Source: Pseudomonadota bacterium
GTDB lineage: Bacteria; Pseudomonadota; Gammaproteobacteria; Burkholderiales; Burkholderiaceae_C
DNA: 64,000 nucleotides
Reading direction: 5' to 3'
Assembly (NCBI GenBank): GCA_018241405.1
Contig: JAFEDY010000012.1
Span: 62,001-126,000 of the forward strand
This document shows, piece after piece, positions 1 to 9,297 of this stretch. Numbering within the stretch: position 1 is the stretch's first letter; every line of letters begins with the position of its first letter. Below the pieces are notes generated by a model. The model ran no database searches and had not been told where the DNA came from. It worked only from the letters and a program-made list of their open reading frames with translations. Position numbers and translations under genes: made by a program.

Positions 1-1
1 C

Positions 2-1366
2 AAGGATCTCGTTCATGTCAATCAACAGCTTCGCAGCGAGATAGAGCAGCGCGAGCGGACGCAGGCGACGATCACGCACCTGGCCCACCACGACGCGCTG
101 ACGGGTCTTGGCAATCGCCTGCTGTTCCACAAGGAGCTTGGCGATGCGCTGGCGCACCGACAAAGGCATGGCGGCGAGCTGGCCGTCCTGTTCATCGACC
201 TGGATGGCTTCAAGGCCATCAACGACACGCTCGGCCATGCAACCGGAGATTTGTTGCTCAAGCACCTGGCCACACGCCTGCGCAACACGCTGCGCGAAGG
301 CGACAAGATCGGACGGCTGGGCGGCGACGAGTTCGCCATCATCCAGTTCGGCGCAGGACAGCCGAACGAAGCCGCGGCCCTTGCCAAGCGCTTGATCGAG
401 ACGATTCAAGTCCCCTTCAGCGTCGATGGCCAAAGTCTTGTCGTCGGCGCCAGCATCGGCATTGCGCTGGCGGGGGGTGAGTACCAGGACTCCGCACAGT
501 TGCTCAGGGCTGCCGACCTGGCGATGTACCGAGCGAAGACGGAAGGACGCGGTCGCTTCCTGTTCTTCGAAACCGACTTCGACCGACAGGTCAAGGAACG
601 TCGCGAGCTCGAAGTCGCCCTGCGTACCGCCGTCGAACAGGACGCGCTCGAGATCCATTACCAGCCCCAGGTCAACCTGCAGACCGGTCGCATCAGCGGG
701 TTCGAGGCGCTGTCGCGCTGGCAGGATCCGCAACGCGGCTACGTGCCGCCGAACGTGTTCATCACGCTGGCGGAGGAGATCGGCCTGATCGGTGTCATTG
801 GCGAGCGGATACTCAAGCGCGCCTGCGCCGAGGCAGCAAGCTGGCCACCGGAGACCACCGTCGCCGTGAACCTGTCCGCCGCGCAGTTCCAGCGCGGTGA
901 CCTGGTATCCGTGGTGAAGGAGGCCCTTGCCGCTTCAGGGCTGGAGCCGGGACGGCTGGAGGTGGAGATCACCGAGTCGATCTTTCTCCAGGGCAGCGAA
1001 TCGAATCTTGAGGTTCTCAGTCAACTCGGTGCGCTCGGCGTCAAGATATCGATGGACGATTTCGGCACAGGCTATTCGAGCCTGAGCTATCTGCGCAGCT
1101 TTCCGTTTCACAAGATCAAGATCGATAGATCCTTTGTCGGCGACCTGCCGGACGGGCAGAGCAGCGTTGCCATCGTGCGCGCCGTCTGCGGGCTGGCGCG
1201 CAGCTTCGGCGCGGCGACGACGGCCGAAGGCGTCGAGACCGAAGGCCAGCTCACGCATATCCGGACCGAGGGATGCACCGAGGTACAGGGCTATATCTTC
1301 AGCAGGCCGGTACCTGCCGACCAGATTTCAGCGCTACTGGCAAGATCGCTTGCGCCATCAACGTAG
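2..1366 (+). CDS. GGDEF-EAL bifunctional cyclic-di-GMP protein (5' truncated)
   Basis: The reading frame is open from base 2, so the N-terminus lies outside the window. The visible part starts with a short helical linker, then a GGDEF diguanylate cyclase domain (GGDEF motif near bases 319-335, intact) and a C-terminal EAL phosphodiesterase domain. EAL signatures are present: EALSRW, NLSAAQ, EITES, DDFGTGYSSL, KIDRSF and AEGVE, so the metal-binding and catalytic residues look intact. Such proteins make or degrade cyclic-di-GMP and control motility and biofilm. The missing N-terminus probably carries a sensor domain; which activity dominates cannot be told from sequence. Confidence 0.93.
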   Translation, partial: KDLVHVNQQLRSEIEQRERTQATITHLAHHDALTGLGNRLLFHKELGDALAHRQRHGGELAVLFIDLDGFKAINDTLGHATGDLLLKHLATRLRNTLREGDKIGRLGGDEFAIIQFGAGQPNEAAALAKRLIETIQVPFSVDGQSLVVGASIGIALAGGEYQDSAQLLRAADLAMYRAKTEGRGRFLFFETDFDRQVKERRELEVALRTAVEQDALEIHYQPQVNLQTGRISGFEALSRWQDPQRGYVPPNVFITLAEEIGLIGVIGERILKRACAEAASWPPETTVAVNLSAAQFQRGDLVSVVKEALAASGLEPGRLEVEITESIFLQGSESNLEVLSQLGALGVKISMDDFGTGYSSLSYLRSFPFHKIKIDRSFVGDLPDGQSSVAIVRAVCGLARSFGAATTAEGVETEGQLTHIRTEGCTEVQGYIFSRPVPADQISALLARSLAPST

Positions 1367-1510
1367 TGCCCGCCCGGCATCATGACAGCCAGTGCGGGCA
1401 GACCGTAGACCGGGCTCAGCCATCGACCTTGCAGGCGGGGACGATCCGGACGCAGGAATCGCGCCACCAGATCTCGCCGCTGCCCGGGGCCGGCGTTTGC
1501 GCCGAGTTGC

Positions 1511-3472
1511 TTACGCCAGCAGCGCGTTCACGCGCTTGACATAGGCCGCGGGGTCTTCGGGCAGGCCACCCTCGGCCAGCAGCGCCTGGTCAAACAGGAT
1601 CTGCGCCAGGTCGTGGAAATGCACGCTGCCGTCGAGCTTCTTGACCAGCGCATGCTCGGGGTTGACCTCCAGCACGGGCTTGGACTCGGGCGCGCTCTGG
1701 CCGGCCTGCTTGAGCATGCGCGCGAGCTGCTGGCTCATGCCGCCGTCCTGCACCACCAGGCAGGCCGGCGAATCGACCAGGCGCGTGGTCACGCGCACGT
1801 CCTCGGCCTTGTCCTTCAAGGCCTCTTTCAGCTTGGCGAGCAGGGGCTTGAAGGCCTCGGCGGCCTCTTCCGCGGCCTTCTTCTCGGCCTCGTCCTGCAG
1901 CTTGCCCAGATCCACCGCACCCTTGGCCACGCTCTGCAGGGGCGTGCCGTCAAAGTCGTGCAGGTAGTTCAGCGCCCATTCGTCCACGCGGTCGGTCATC
2001 AAGAGCACCTCGATGCCCTTCTTCTTGAAGACTTCGAGCTGCGGGCTGTTCTTGGCCGCGGCCAGGGTGTCGGCGGTGATGTAGTAGATGGCCTCCTGGC
2101 CCTCCTTCATGCGCGCCTTGTAGTCGGCGAGGGACACGCTCGGCGCGTCGCTGCTGGTGGAGGCAAAGCGCAAGAGCTTGGCGATGCGCTCGCGGTTGGC
2201 GAAATCCTCGCCCAGGCCTTCCTTGAGCACGGCGCCGAACTCGTTGTAGAACTGCGTGAACTTGCCCTCCTTGGCCTTGTCCTCGTCGCTGACCACGTCC
2301 TGCACGCCCTCGGCATCGGTGCCGGCCTCGTGCTTGTCGTGCCTGGACAGGTCTTCCAGCATGGACAGCACGCGCTTGACCGAGCCGTCGCGGATCAGGC
2401 GCACGTCGCGGCTCTCCTGCAGCAGCTCTCTAGACACGTTGAGCGGCAGGTCGCTGGAGTCAATCACGCCCTTGACGAAGCGCAGGTACTGCGGCATCAG
2501 CGCCTCTGCGTCGTCCATGATGAAGACGCGCTTGACATACAGCTTCACGCCGGCCTTCTTGTCGCGGTTCCACAGATCGAACGGCGCCTTGGCGGGGATG
2601 TACAAGAGCTGCGTGTACTCCGTGTTGCCCTCGACGCGGTTGTGGCTCCAGGTCAACGGGGCCTCAAAATCGTGCGAGATGGTCTTGTAGAAGTCCTGGT
2701 ATTCCTCGGCCGTGATGTCCTTCTTGGGGCGCGACCACAGGGCGCTGGCCTTGTTCACCGTCTCCCACTCGCCGGTCTTGACCATGGCGCCGGGGTCGCC
2801 CTCCTTCTCGCCCTCCTTCCATTCCTCTTTTTCCATGAGGATGGGCAGGCTGATGTGGTCGGAGTACTTGCCGATGATCTGCTTGATCTGCCAGGCGTTG
2901 AGGTATTCCTCGGCGTCGCCCCGCAGGTGCAGGATGACGCTGGTGCCGCGCGCCGCGCGCTCGATCTGCTCGACCTCGAAGTCGCCCGCGCCGCTGCTCG
3001 TCCAGCGCACGCCCTCGGCCGCGGCCATGCCGGCGCGGCGGCTTTCCACGGTGATCTTGTCGGCCACGATGAAGCCCGAGTAGAAGCCCACGCCGAACTG
3101 GCCGATGAGCTGGCCCTGCTCGCTGGCAGTCTGCTTCTGGTCGCCCGACAGGCGGCTCATGAAGTCCTTGGTGCCGCTCTTGGCGATGGTGCCCAGGTGG
3201 TCGATCGCCTCCTGCGTGCTCATGCCTATGCCGTTGTCGGTGATGGTGAGGGTGCGTTTGTCCTTGTCGAAGGACACGCGCACTTCCAGGCTGGGCGCGT
3301 CCTCGTACAGCGCGGCGTCGTTCAGCGCCTCGAAGCGCAGCTTGTCGCAGGCGTCGGAGGCGTTGGAGACCAGCTCGCGCAAAAAGATCTCCTTGTTGGA
3401 GTACAGCGAATGCGTGACCAGATGCAGCAGTTGTGCGACCTCGGCCTGGAAGGAATGGGTGTGCTTGCTCAT
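1511..3472 (-). CDS. htpG: Molecular chaperone HtpG (Hsp90)
   Basis: Cytosolic ATP-dependent Hsp90 chaperone of 653 aa, close to family length. The N-terminal GHKL ATPase domain shows the [23 protein letters not shown] and GQFGVGFYS motifs that bind ATP and Mg. The middle domain has the conserved NVSRE arginine region. The start is placed at MSKHTHSFQ because homologues begin there; the open frame runs 13 codons further upstream without support. A sigma32-like promoter lies about 70 bases upstream. It is divergent from hemE and convergent with the GGDEF-EAL gene. Confidence 0.97.
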   Translation of the reverse strand: MSKHTHSFQAEVAQLLHLVTHSLYSNKEIFLRELVSNASDACDKLRFEALNDAALYEDAPSLEVRVSFDKDKRTLTITDNGIGMSTQEAIDHLGTIAKSGTKDFMSRLSGDQKQTASEQGQLIGQFGVGFYSGFIVADKITVESRRAGMAAAEGVRWTSSGAGDFEVEQIERAARGTSVILHLRGDAEEYLNAWQIKQIIGKYSDHISLPILMEKEEWKEGEKEGDPGAMVKTGEWETVNKASALWSRPKKDITAEEYQDFYKTISHDFEAPLTWSHNRVEGNTEYTQLLYIPAKAPFDLWNRDKKAGVKLYVKRVFIMDDAEALMPQYLRFVKGVIDSSDLPLNVSRELLQESRDVRLIRDGSVKRVLSMLEDLSRHDKHEAGTDAEGVQDVVSDEDKAKEGKFTQFYNEFGAVLKEGLGEDFANRERIAKLLRFASTSSDAPSVSLADYKARMKEGQEAIYYITADTLAAAKNSPQLEVFKKKGIEVLLMTDRVDEWALNYLHDFDGTPLQSVAKGAVDLGKLQDEAEKKAAEEAAEAFKPLLAKLKEALKDKAEDVRVTTRLVDSPACLVVQDGGMSQQLARMLKQAGQSAPESKPVLEVNPEHALVKKLDGSVHFHDLAQILFDQALLAEGGLPEDPAAYVKRVNALLA

Positions 3473-3540
3473 GGGGGTGGTGCGAATCAGAACGGGAGTT
3501 GGATGCGTCAATTTTCCGGCACGGCCGGAACGCCCCCGCA

Positions 3541-3567
3541 GCTGGGGGCGAAATGGCGGCCTTCAAG
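3541..3567 (-). promoter_or_regulatory. Sigma32-like heat-shock promoter of htpG
   Basis: On the minus strand CTTGAA (3562-3567) is followed by a 13-base spacer and CCCCCAGCT (3540-3548). This is close to the sigma32 consensus CTTGAA-N(11-16)-CCCCATnT. It would start a transcript with a leader of about 60 bases before htpG, fitting a heat-shock chaperone. Promoter use is inferred. Confidence 0.6.
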
Positions 3568-3630
3568 GGCAGACTGGCACAGTTAGGCCAACGGCCGCGC
3601 GTTGCCCGGGCACGCTGCGACAATCGCCCC

Positions 3631-4749
3631 ATGACGACCTCCTTCGCCCCCCTTGCCAACGATTGCTTCCTGCGCGCCTGCCTGCGCCAGGCCACCGACT
3701 ACACCCCCCTGTGGCTGATGCGCCAGGCCGGCCGCTACCTGCCCGAATACAAGGCCACGCGCGCCAAGGCCGGCAGCTTCATGGGCCTGGCGACCAATGT
3801 GGACTACGCCACCGAGGTGACGCTGCAGCCGCTGGAGCGCTACCCGCTCGACGCCGCCATCCTGTTCAGCGACATCCTCACCGTGCCTGACGCCATGGGA
3901 CTGGGCCTGTCGTTTGCCGAGGGCGAGGGCCCGCGCTTTGCCAAGGCCATACGCGACGAAGCCGCCGTGGCGCAGCTGGCCGTGCCCGACATGGACAGGC
4001 TGCGCTATGTGTTCGACGCCGTGACCAGCATCCGCCGCGCGCTCAACGGCCGCGTGCCGCTGATCGGCTTCTCGGGCAGCCCCTGGACGCTGGCCTGTTA
4101 CATGGTCGAGGGCCGCGGCAGTGACGACTACCGCCTGGTAAAGAGCCTGATGTATGCGCGCCCCGACCTGATGCACCGCATCCTGGCCGTGAACGCCGAC
4201 GCCGTGGCCCAGTACCTGAACGCCCAGATCGACGCCGGCGCCCAGGCGGTGATGATTTTCGACAGCTGGGGCGGCGTGCTCGCCGATGGCTGCTTCCAGC
4301 AGTTCAGCCTGGCCTACACGGCGCGCGTGCTGGCGCAGCTCAAACGCACCGGCGTGGACGGCCAGGCAGTGCCGCGCATTGTCTTCACCAAGGGCGGCGG
4401 CATCTGGCTGGGCGACATGAGGCAGCTCGACTGCGAGGTACTGGGCCTGGACTGGACGGCCAACCTGGGCCTGGCGCGCGCCATCGTCGGCGGCAGCGTG
4501 GGCGGCCCGGGCAAGGCGCTGCAGGGCAACATCGACCCTAATGTGCTGTTCGCCCCGCCCGAGGCGATTGCGGCCCAGGTGCGCGCCGTGCTCGACAGCT
4601 TTGGCAAGCCCCATACCGACACCAATACCACGGGCCCCACCCACGTCTTCAACCTGGGCCACGGCATCAGCCAGCACACGCCGCCCGAGCATGTGGCGGC
4701 ACTGGTCGAGACCGTGCATGGCTACTCGCGCAGCCTGCGCCAGCGGTGA
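3631..4749 (+). CDS. hemE: Uroporphyrinogen decarboxylase
   Basis: Haem biosynthesis enzyme that removes four carboxyl groups from uroporphyrinogen III to give coproporphyrinogen III in the cytosol. The 372-aa product has the family signature near residue 20 ([13 protein letters not shown], binding arginine) and the second signature [13 protein letters not shown] near 146-158. The start is MTTSFAPL; the open frame extends upstream but without similarity. The ATG lies 7 bases after a GACAAT box, with no clear Shine-Dalgarno, suggesting a leaderless message. The gene stands alone, divergent from htpG. Confidence 0.97.
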   Translation: MTTSFAPLANDCFLRACLRQATDYTPLWLMRQAGRYLPEYKATRAKAGSFMGLATNVDYATEVTLQPLERYPLDAAILFSDILTVPDAMGLGLSFAEGEGPRFAKAIRDEAAVAQLAVPDMDRLRYVFDAVTSIRRALNGRVPLIGFSGSPWTLACYMVEGRGSDDYRLVKSLMYARPDLMHRILAVNADAVAQYLNAQIDAGAQAVMIFDSWGGVLADGCFQQFSLAYTARVLAQLKRTGVDGQAVPRIVFTKGGGIWLGDMRQLDCEVLGLDWTANLGLARAIVGGSVGGPGKALQGNIDPNVLFAPPEAIAAQVRAVLDSFGKPHTDTNTTGPTHVFNLGHGISQHTPPEHVAALVETVHGYSRSLRQR

Positions 4750-5366
4750 AGACCCACTCACTTAAACAGCTGCGCGCGTGGCAGTTGTGCACATGCCGCG
4801 CACAAGTGTCTCGATGGTGACAGGCGGCGGCGCAACATGGTCACGCGCCTCTGAATAACTGCAGGCTCGGGCGTAAGTGGTTGATTTATATGAAATTCAA
4901 AACCATGCTGTTTTTGTAGGCAAGCCAAGCAAACCATGTGGCGACAAGGGGTTGCAAGATGTGACTGAAGGATATCAACAAAGTTATCCACAGGAAAACT
5001 GAACTTCTTCAGAATTTCTAGCAAAATCAAACACTTGCCTCTGAAAGTGCATGAAAAACCCGATCATCAAAGTCTGGCCTACCACATTTCAGGGATGCAT
5101 CTTCCTATTGACAGCACAGTTGTACACATGTTTGGTGCAGCGGCAGTAACTGCTGGTCTTGTCTTGGCAATGTCCATGGCACACCGTGCAACATGACAAA
5201 GATCATTGATTCATAAAGGGTTTTATTCGATGGCACGGCAAAACGCGCTAGCGCCCAGGCACGCAACCACGCGGCCTGGGGCCGGTTTGGCGCGGTTTTT
5301 CAACAAAGATATCCACAGCTCCACAATTTTCTGTGCACAAGGCTGTGGAATCATGCCGGGCCCGCC
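4750..5366 (+). other. 617-bp AT-richer intergenic region with DnaA-box-like repeats
   Basis: No convincing gene is seen; a 90-codon minus-strand frame at 4758-5030 has no recognisable features. The region is visibly richer in A/T than its surroundings. It holds a perfect DnaA-box sequence TTATCCACA (4984-4992) inside an 18-base direct repeat (4976-4993 and 5301-5318, one mismatch), and a second near repeat CAGTTGTRCACATG (about 4782 and 5118). It lies between hemE and the replication-restart gene priA. It may bind DnaA or regulate priA; an active origin is not shown. Confidence 0.5.
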
Positions 5367-7475
5367 ATGAGCCATGCCTTCTCAGGCTTGGTGCGGGTGG
5401 CCGTGAGCACCCCTGCCCACAGCAGCGTGGGCGATGCGCTGAGCTACGCCAGCCCCGCGCCCCTGCCGCCCGGCCAGCTGGTGCGCGTGCCGCTGGGCAC
5501 GCGCGAAGTGCTGGGCGTGGTGTGGGATGGCCTCGACGAAGCCACCGCCCTGCCCCCGGGCATGGCGCCGCGCGCCGTGGCCGGCATGCTGGAGGGCATT
5601 GCCCCGCTGGACGGGGCATGGCGCGCACTGGTGGCCTTCACGGCGCGCTATTACCAGCGCGCCCTGGGCGAGGTGGCTCTGGCCGCATTGCCGCCGCAGC
5701 TGCGCGAACTGACACCCGAGCAGATGGCGCGGCGCATGCGCCGCCCGGCGGCCAAGACCGCCGTTCAGGACAGTACGAATACTATCGAATCAATAGCTCT
5801 TAGCGCAGAACAGGCAAGCGCTGCGGCCCAAATTGATGCCAACCCCGGGCCATTTTTGCTGTTTGGCAGCACCGGCAGCGGCAAGACCGAGGTCTACATG
5901 TACTGCGTGGCCCGGGCGCTGGCTGCCAGCCCCACCGCCCAGGCGCTGGTCATGGTGCCCGAGATCAACCTCACCCCCCAGCTGGAGGCGCGCTTCAGAG
6001 AGCGCTTTGCGCCGCTGTATGGCGAGGCGGCCGTGGTCAGCCTGCACAGCGGCATGACCAACCCGCAGCGCCTGAAAAGCTGGCTGGCCGCACACCAGGG
6101 CCCGGCGCGCATCGTGCTGGGCACGCGCATGGCGGTGTTCGCCAGCCTGCCGGGCCTGGCGCTGATCGTCGTCGATGAGGAGCATGACGCCAGCTACAAG
6201 CAGCAGGAGGGCGCACGCTACTCGGCGCGCGACCTGGCGCTGTGGCGCGGCCGCGCCCAGGGCGCCAAGGTCGTCCTGGGCAGCGCCACGCCCTCGCTGG
6301 AGAGCTGGCACGCGAGCAGCCCCGAGGTCGGCCGCTACCAGCGCCTTGAGATGCCCAGCCGCATAGGGGCCGGCGCCCTGCCGCGCCTGCGCCTGGTAGA
6401 CATGGGCCAGCAGCCGCGCGGCGCGGTGTTTGCGCCGCCGCTTTTGGCCGCCATCACCGAGCGCGTGCAGCGCGGCGAGCAGTGCCTGGTGCTGCTCAAC
6501 CGCCGCGGCTTTGCGCCCGTGCTGCACTGCCACGCCTGCGGCTGGAAGAGCGACTGCCCGCACTGCAGCGCGCACCAGGTGTTCCACAAGGTGGATCGCA
6601 CGCTGCGCTGCCACCACTGCGGCTTTGCCCAGCGCGTGCCGCGCGCCTGCCCCGGCTGCGGCAACCCCGACATCGCCCCCGTAGGCCGGGGCACGGAGCA
6701 GCTCGAAGAACAGCTGGCCGCCCTGCTGCGCAACGTGATCACCCCGGAGCGCCGCGCCGCGCGCGTGGCGCGCATCGACGCCGACAGCACCAAGCCCAAG
6801 GGCGCGCTGGAGGAGCAGCTGGCCCAGGTACACGCGGGCGAGGTGGACGTGCTGGTGGGCACGCAGATGGTGGCCAAGGGCCACGACTTTCGCCGCATCA
6901 CCCTGGTGGCGGCGGTACAGCCCGACGGGGCCTTGTTCAGCAGCGACTTTCGCGCGCCCGAGCGCCTGTTTGCCCTGTTGATGCAGGCCGCCGGCCGCGC
7001 CGGGCGCGACGCGCGCTATGTGGCTGCCCAGGAGAGCGCGCCCGAAATGTGGCTGCAGACCTGGCACCCGGACCACGCCCTCTACGCGGCGCTGCGCCGC
7101 CACGACTACCCGGCCTTTGCCCAGCAGCAGCTCGATGAGCGCCGCACCGCCGGCATGCCGCCCTTTGCCTTCCAGGCCCTGGTGCGCGCCGACGCCCGCA
7201 GCCAGGAAGTGGCCCAGGCCTTTTTGCAATCCGCCGCCGAGGCCGCCCGCGCCGCGCCGCTGCCGGGGCTCGATCAGGTCTTCCTCTTCCCGCCCGTACC
7301 CCTGGCCGTGCAGCGCGTGGCCAACGTGGAGCGCGCCCAGATGCTGCTGGAAAGCCCCAGCCGCGCCGCGCTGCAGCGCTTTCTGGCCGCCTGGCAACCG
7401 CTCTTGCACGCCGAGCGCAGCCGCCACAAGGGGCTGGTGCGCTGGCTGGTGGATGTGGATCCGCAGGCGATTTGA
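5367..7475 (+). CDS. priA: Primosomal protein N' (replication restart helicase PriA)
   Basis: Superfamily 2 3'-5' DNA helicase (702 aa) that recognises stalled forks and reloads DnaB. The N-terminal 3'-DNA-binding domain (about 1-110) is followed by a helicase core with the Walker A motif GSTGSGKT near 167 and Walker B DEEH near 270. Eight cysteines in CxxC pairs (about residues 388-430) form the zinc-binding insert. A stretch at residues about 137-157 between the DNA-binding and helicase parts is encoded by a copy of a dispersed repeat. The start ATG follows a weak ribosome site. The gene is monocistronic in this view. Confidence 0.96.
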   Translation: MSHAFSGLVRVAVSTPAHSSVGDALSYASPAPLPPGQLVRVPLGTREVLGVVWDGLDEATALPPGMAPRAVAGMLEGIAPLDGAWRALVAFTARYYQRALGEVALAALPPQLRELTPEQMARRMRRPAAKTAVQDSTNTIESIALSAEQASAAAQIDANPGPFLLFGSTGSGKTEVYMYCVARALAASPTAQALVMVPEINLTPQLEARFRERFAPLYGEAAVVSLHSGMTNPQRLKSWLAAHQGPARIVLGTRMAVFASLPGLALIVVDEEHDASYKQQEGARYSARDLALWRGRAQGAKVVLGSATPSLESWHASSPEVGRYQRLEMPSRIGAGALPRLRLVDMGQQPRGAVFAPPLLAAITERVQRGEQCLVLLNRRGFAPVLHCHACGWKSDCPHCSAHQVFHKVDRTLRCHHCGFAQRVPRACPGCGNPDIAPVGRGTEQLEEQLAALLRNVITPERRAARVARIDADSTKPKGALEEQLAQVHAGEVDVLVGTQMVAKGHDFRRITLVAAVQPDGALFSSDFRAPERLFALLMQAAGRAGRDARYVAAQESAPEMWLQTWHPDHALYAALRRHDYPAFAQQQLDERRTAGMPPFAFQALVRADARSQEVAQAFLQSAAEAARAAPLPGLDQVFLFPPVPLAVQRVANVERAQMLLESPSRAALQRFLAAWQPLLHAERSRHKGLVRWLVDVDPQAI
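5789..5835 (+). repeat. Dispersed ATAGCTGC-type repeat, copy inside priA
   Basis: Resembles the repeat family seen at 8462, 17964, 24184, 24722, 34263 and 57531: an ATAGCTC start, an AGCGC core and an AAGCGCTG second half ending in CCCAAATT. Here it lies in frame within priA and encodes part of an alanine- and serine-rich linker. It is the most diverged copy, so coding selection may have changed it. Confidence 0.5.
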
Positions 7476-7587
7476 ACAAACTGGTGCTCCAAAAAAACGT
7501 CTGCATGAGGAGCGCCTCGTTGCAGGCCCTATTCCGCGCCTGTGCGTCGTCCTTTTAAAAAGCCGTCTCCGCCCTCTGCGCTCCGCT

Positions 7588-8001
7588 TCAAGCCTCCCAG
7601 GGGTTGATCAGGCGAACCGCCAAACCTGCGAAGTCTTTGGTGTTGCGCGTCACCAGCGTCAGGTCGTGCTGCAAGGCGATAGCTGCCAACAAGGCATCGA
7701 CGGCCGGCAGCGGCCTGCCTGCCTCGGCCATCAAACGGCCCCAGCGGTCGGCGGTGGGTACGTCGATGCCCAGCAGCCGCCCCACGAAGTAATGGGGCAG
7801 TTCCACCTCCAGCCAGTCCAGCAGGGATTGCCGTCGGCTGGCATCTGCCACCCGCTCGAGCCCCTTGCGGATCTCGCCCAGGGTCAGCACGCTCAGGTAC
7901 AGGGACTGGCGGGGGCGGGCCTGTAGCCAGGTGACGACCTGGGGATCGGGCTGCTTGCGCTTGAGCTCCGACAGGACGTTGGTGTCGATCAGGTAGCTCA
8001 C
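7588..8001 (-). CDS. PIN-domain ribonuclease toxin (VapC family)
   Basis: Toxin of a type II toxin-antitoxin module, 137 aa. PIN domain acidic residues are visible: D at residue 6 in LIDTNVLSE, E in LGEIRKG, D in PAVDALLAA and the terminal RNTKDF. PIN toxins are Mg-dependent RNases that typically cleave tRNA or rRNA. The start overlaps the antitoxin stop by 4 bases, so the pair is translationally coupled. The last residues INPW(E) are usual for this subfamily. The RNA target cannot be predicted. Confidence 0.9.
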   Translation of the reverse strand: MSYLIDTNVLSELKRKQPDPQVVTWLQARPRQSLYLSVLTLGEIRKGLERVADASRRQSLLDWLEVELPHYFVGRLLGIDVPTADRWGRLMAEAGRPLPAVDALLAAIALQHDLTLVTRNTKDFAGLAVRLINPWEA

Positions 8002-8249
8002 AAATCCACCTCGCGCGCCGGGCTACGGTCGCGCTCAAACTCGATGTCCTCTTCGCCGTAGAGCGGTGATTGGCGCATGAAGTCCACCAGTGAGGCCTCG
8101 TTGCCACTCAGGCGGTCGAACAGCTCCTTGGAGACGACCACGGCCACCGAGCGGCCATGCACGGTGATTTCTTGTGGGCCGTCGTTCGCTGCCTGTTTGA
8201 CCATTTCAGAAAACCGCGCCTTGGCGGTTTGCATCTGCCAGATGTGCAT
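7998..8249 (-). CDS. Phd/YefM-family antitoxin
   Basis: Antitoxin of 83 aa, first gene of the pair. The N-terminal segment (MQTAKARFSEMV near residues 6-17) and the QEITVHGRSVAVVVS strand are typical Phd/YefM DNA-binding fold features; the acidic C-terminus (EEDIEFERDR) would wrap the PIN toxin. The protein is expected to repress its own promoter, and an inverted repeat lies 25 bases upstream of the start. It overlaps the toxin gene by 4 bases. Confidence 0.9.
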   Translation of the reverse strand: MHIWQMQTAKARFSEMVKQAANDGPQEITVHGRSVAVVVSKELFDRLSGNEASLVDFMRQSPLYGEEDIEFERDRSPAREVDL

Positions 8250-8274
8250 GGCTTACTCCCCTTGATTCATGAAA

Positions 8275-8293
8275 TCTGACCTAACAAGTCAGA
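8275..8293. promoter_or_regulatory. Inverted-repeat operator candidate of the toxin-antitoxin pair
   Basis: TCTGAC-N7-GTCAGA, perfect 6-base arms, located 26-44 bases upstream of the antitoxin start. Position and symmetry fit the autoregulatory site bound by the Phd/YefM antitoxin complex. Function is inferred from position only. Confidence 0.5.
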
Positions 8294-8461
8294 AATCTCA
8301 CTTTAAACGATACCCTGGATATGGCCAACCGCGTCCCTGTCCTTTGAACCCTCGCCCCTACGGCTCCAGCGCAACGGGACAGCCTGAAGAGCGCAACGTC
8401 CCGCTGTCGCCCCCCGGAAAGGGGGGCCTACGGCGGCATATATAGAACCAGTAGTCTTAAA

Positions 8462-8499
8462 GACTCAAACGCCCTACCAGCAAGCGCGAGCAGCTATTG
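8462..8499 (-). repeat. Dispersed ATAGCTGC-type repeat at the 3' end of the deacetylase gene
   Basis: On the minus strand AATAGCTGCTCGCGCTTG is followed by CTGGTAGGGCG. It matches the family core ATAGCTGCYAGCGCTTG-N4-GGNRRGCGCT. The TAG of the ATAG start is the stop codon of the upstream deacetylase gene, so the repeat supplies the gene's end. Confidence 0.6.
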
Positions 8500-9297
8500 C
8501 TTTACAAGCACACGGCAGCCCTGCCGCGCCAGGTCCCGCGCAAAGGCGTCGGACATCAGGTAGGCACACTCCACCGGCCGCTGGCGGCCAATGGCGTCAT
8601 CCGGCACCTCGGCGGCTGCGGGGTGACACATGAGCAGGCTGCCCTCGCCTACCTGCGCCAGCCAGGTCTGCATGCGCGCGCCGTAGGCAGCGGCATCCGG
8701 GGCGTCGAAGCCGTAGACACCGCCAAAGCCGCGGTTCATGGCCACGCCGGCGCGGGCCAGCAATCGTGTGCAGCTCCAGCCGCCCAGCAGGGCGATCACG
8801 GCGGCCTTGGGGTCGCGCCACAGGCCGCCCGCGGGCACGGTGGAGCGCACCCAGGGCATGGCACGGCCGGTGTAGCGGGCCTGCAGCTCGGCCAGCAGGG
8901 CCTGGCGCACGCCGGGCAGCTGGTGCACATGTTGGTGGCCGTCGATGTAGTCGGGCGCCGCGCCCATGGCGTCTTCAAACGCGTCGAGCTGGGCACGCCA
9001 GGCATCGCGCAGCTGCGCGGCGCCCAGGCGGCGCGTGTAGGCGGCGGCCAGCACCTGGCCCAGCGGGCGCGCTGCGTGGGCGCCTCCATGGCACTCGGTC
9101 AGGTTGAAGTGCAGGCCGACCTGCAGGCGCGGGCGCAGGGTTTGCAGCTGCGGCGCGGCGGCGCGCCAGCCGGGCGCCGTGGTCATGCAGCTGGTGGCGG
9201 ACAGGCGAGCGGCCTCGGCCAGGCGCAGCACGGCCTCGTCCACCAGCGGGTGCAGAGCGTAGTCGTCGGCGCACAGGAGGATGGCGCGGTGGTTCAT
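8494..9297 (-). CDS. YdjC/ChbG-type carbohydrate deacetylase (NaxD/HpnK-like)
   Basis: Predicted metal-dependent N-acetyl deacetylase, 267 aa. Family metal and catalytic residues are visible: DD in LLCADDYALHP near residue 10, H in GLHFNLTE, and the HxxxH-type element DGHQHVHQLP. The family includes ChbG (chito-oligosaccharides), HpnK, and NaxD, which deacetylates undecaprenyl-phosphate-GalNAc before lipid A modification. The start MNHRAILL overlaps the stop of the GtrA gene by 4 bases; the open frame upstream is a shadow. Being last in a run with GT2, GtrA and GT39 genes, a lipid-linked sugar is the most likely substrate (inference). Confidence 0.85.
   Translation of the reverse strand: MNHRAILLCADDYALHPLVDEAVLRLAEAARLSATSCMTTAPGWRAAAPQLQTLRPRLQVGLHFNLTECHGGAHAARPLGQVLAAAYTRRLGAAQLRDAWRAQLDAFEDAMGAAPDYIDGHQHVHQLPGVRQALLAELQARYTGRAMPWVRSTVPAGGLWRDPKAAVIALLGGWSCTRLLARAGVAMNRGFGGVYGFDAPDAAAYGARMQTWLAQVGEGSLLMCHPAAAEVPDDAIGRQRPVECAYLMSDAFARDLARQGCRVLVKQ

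Noticed and set aside
1367..1400. Terminator after the GGDEF-EAL gene
   Set aside because: A 7-base stem with a 19-base loop but no T-run.
1613..3586. 657-codon plus-strand open frame opposite htpG
   Set aside because: GC-rich shadow of a clear htpG gene; composition is Leu/Ala/Gly/Val/His-rich without any domain.
4758..5030. 90-codon minus-strand open frame in the hemE-priA gap
   Set aside because: No family resemblance, no ribosome site, lies over the repeats; treated as non-coding.
4976..5318. Chromosomal replication origin
   Set aside because: One perfect DnaA box and one near match are too few, and dnaA/dnaN are not nearby.
8302..8313. TTTAAACGATAC shared with the palindrome at 26636
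   Set aside because: Only a half-site here; a 12-base match between two places in 64 kb is expected by chance.
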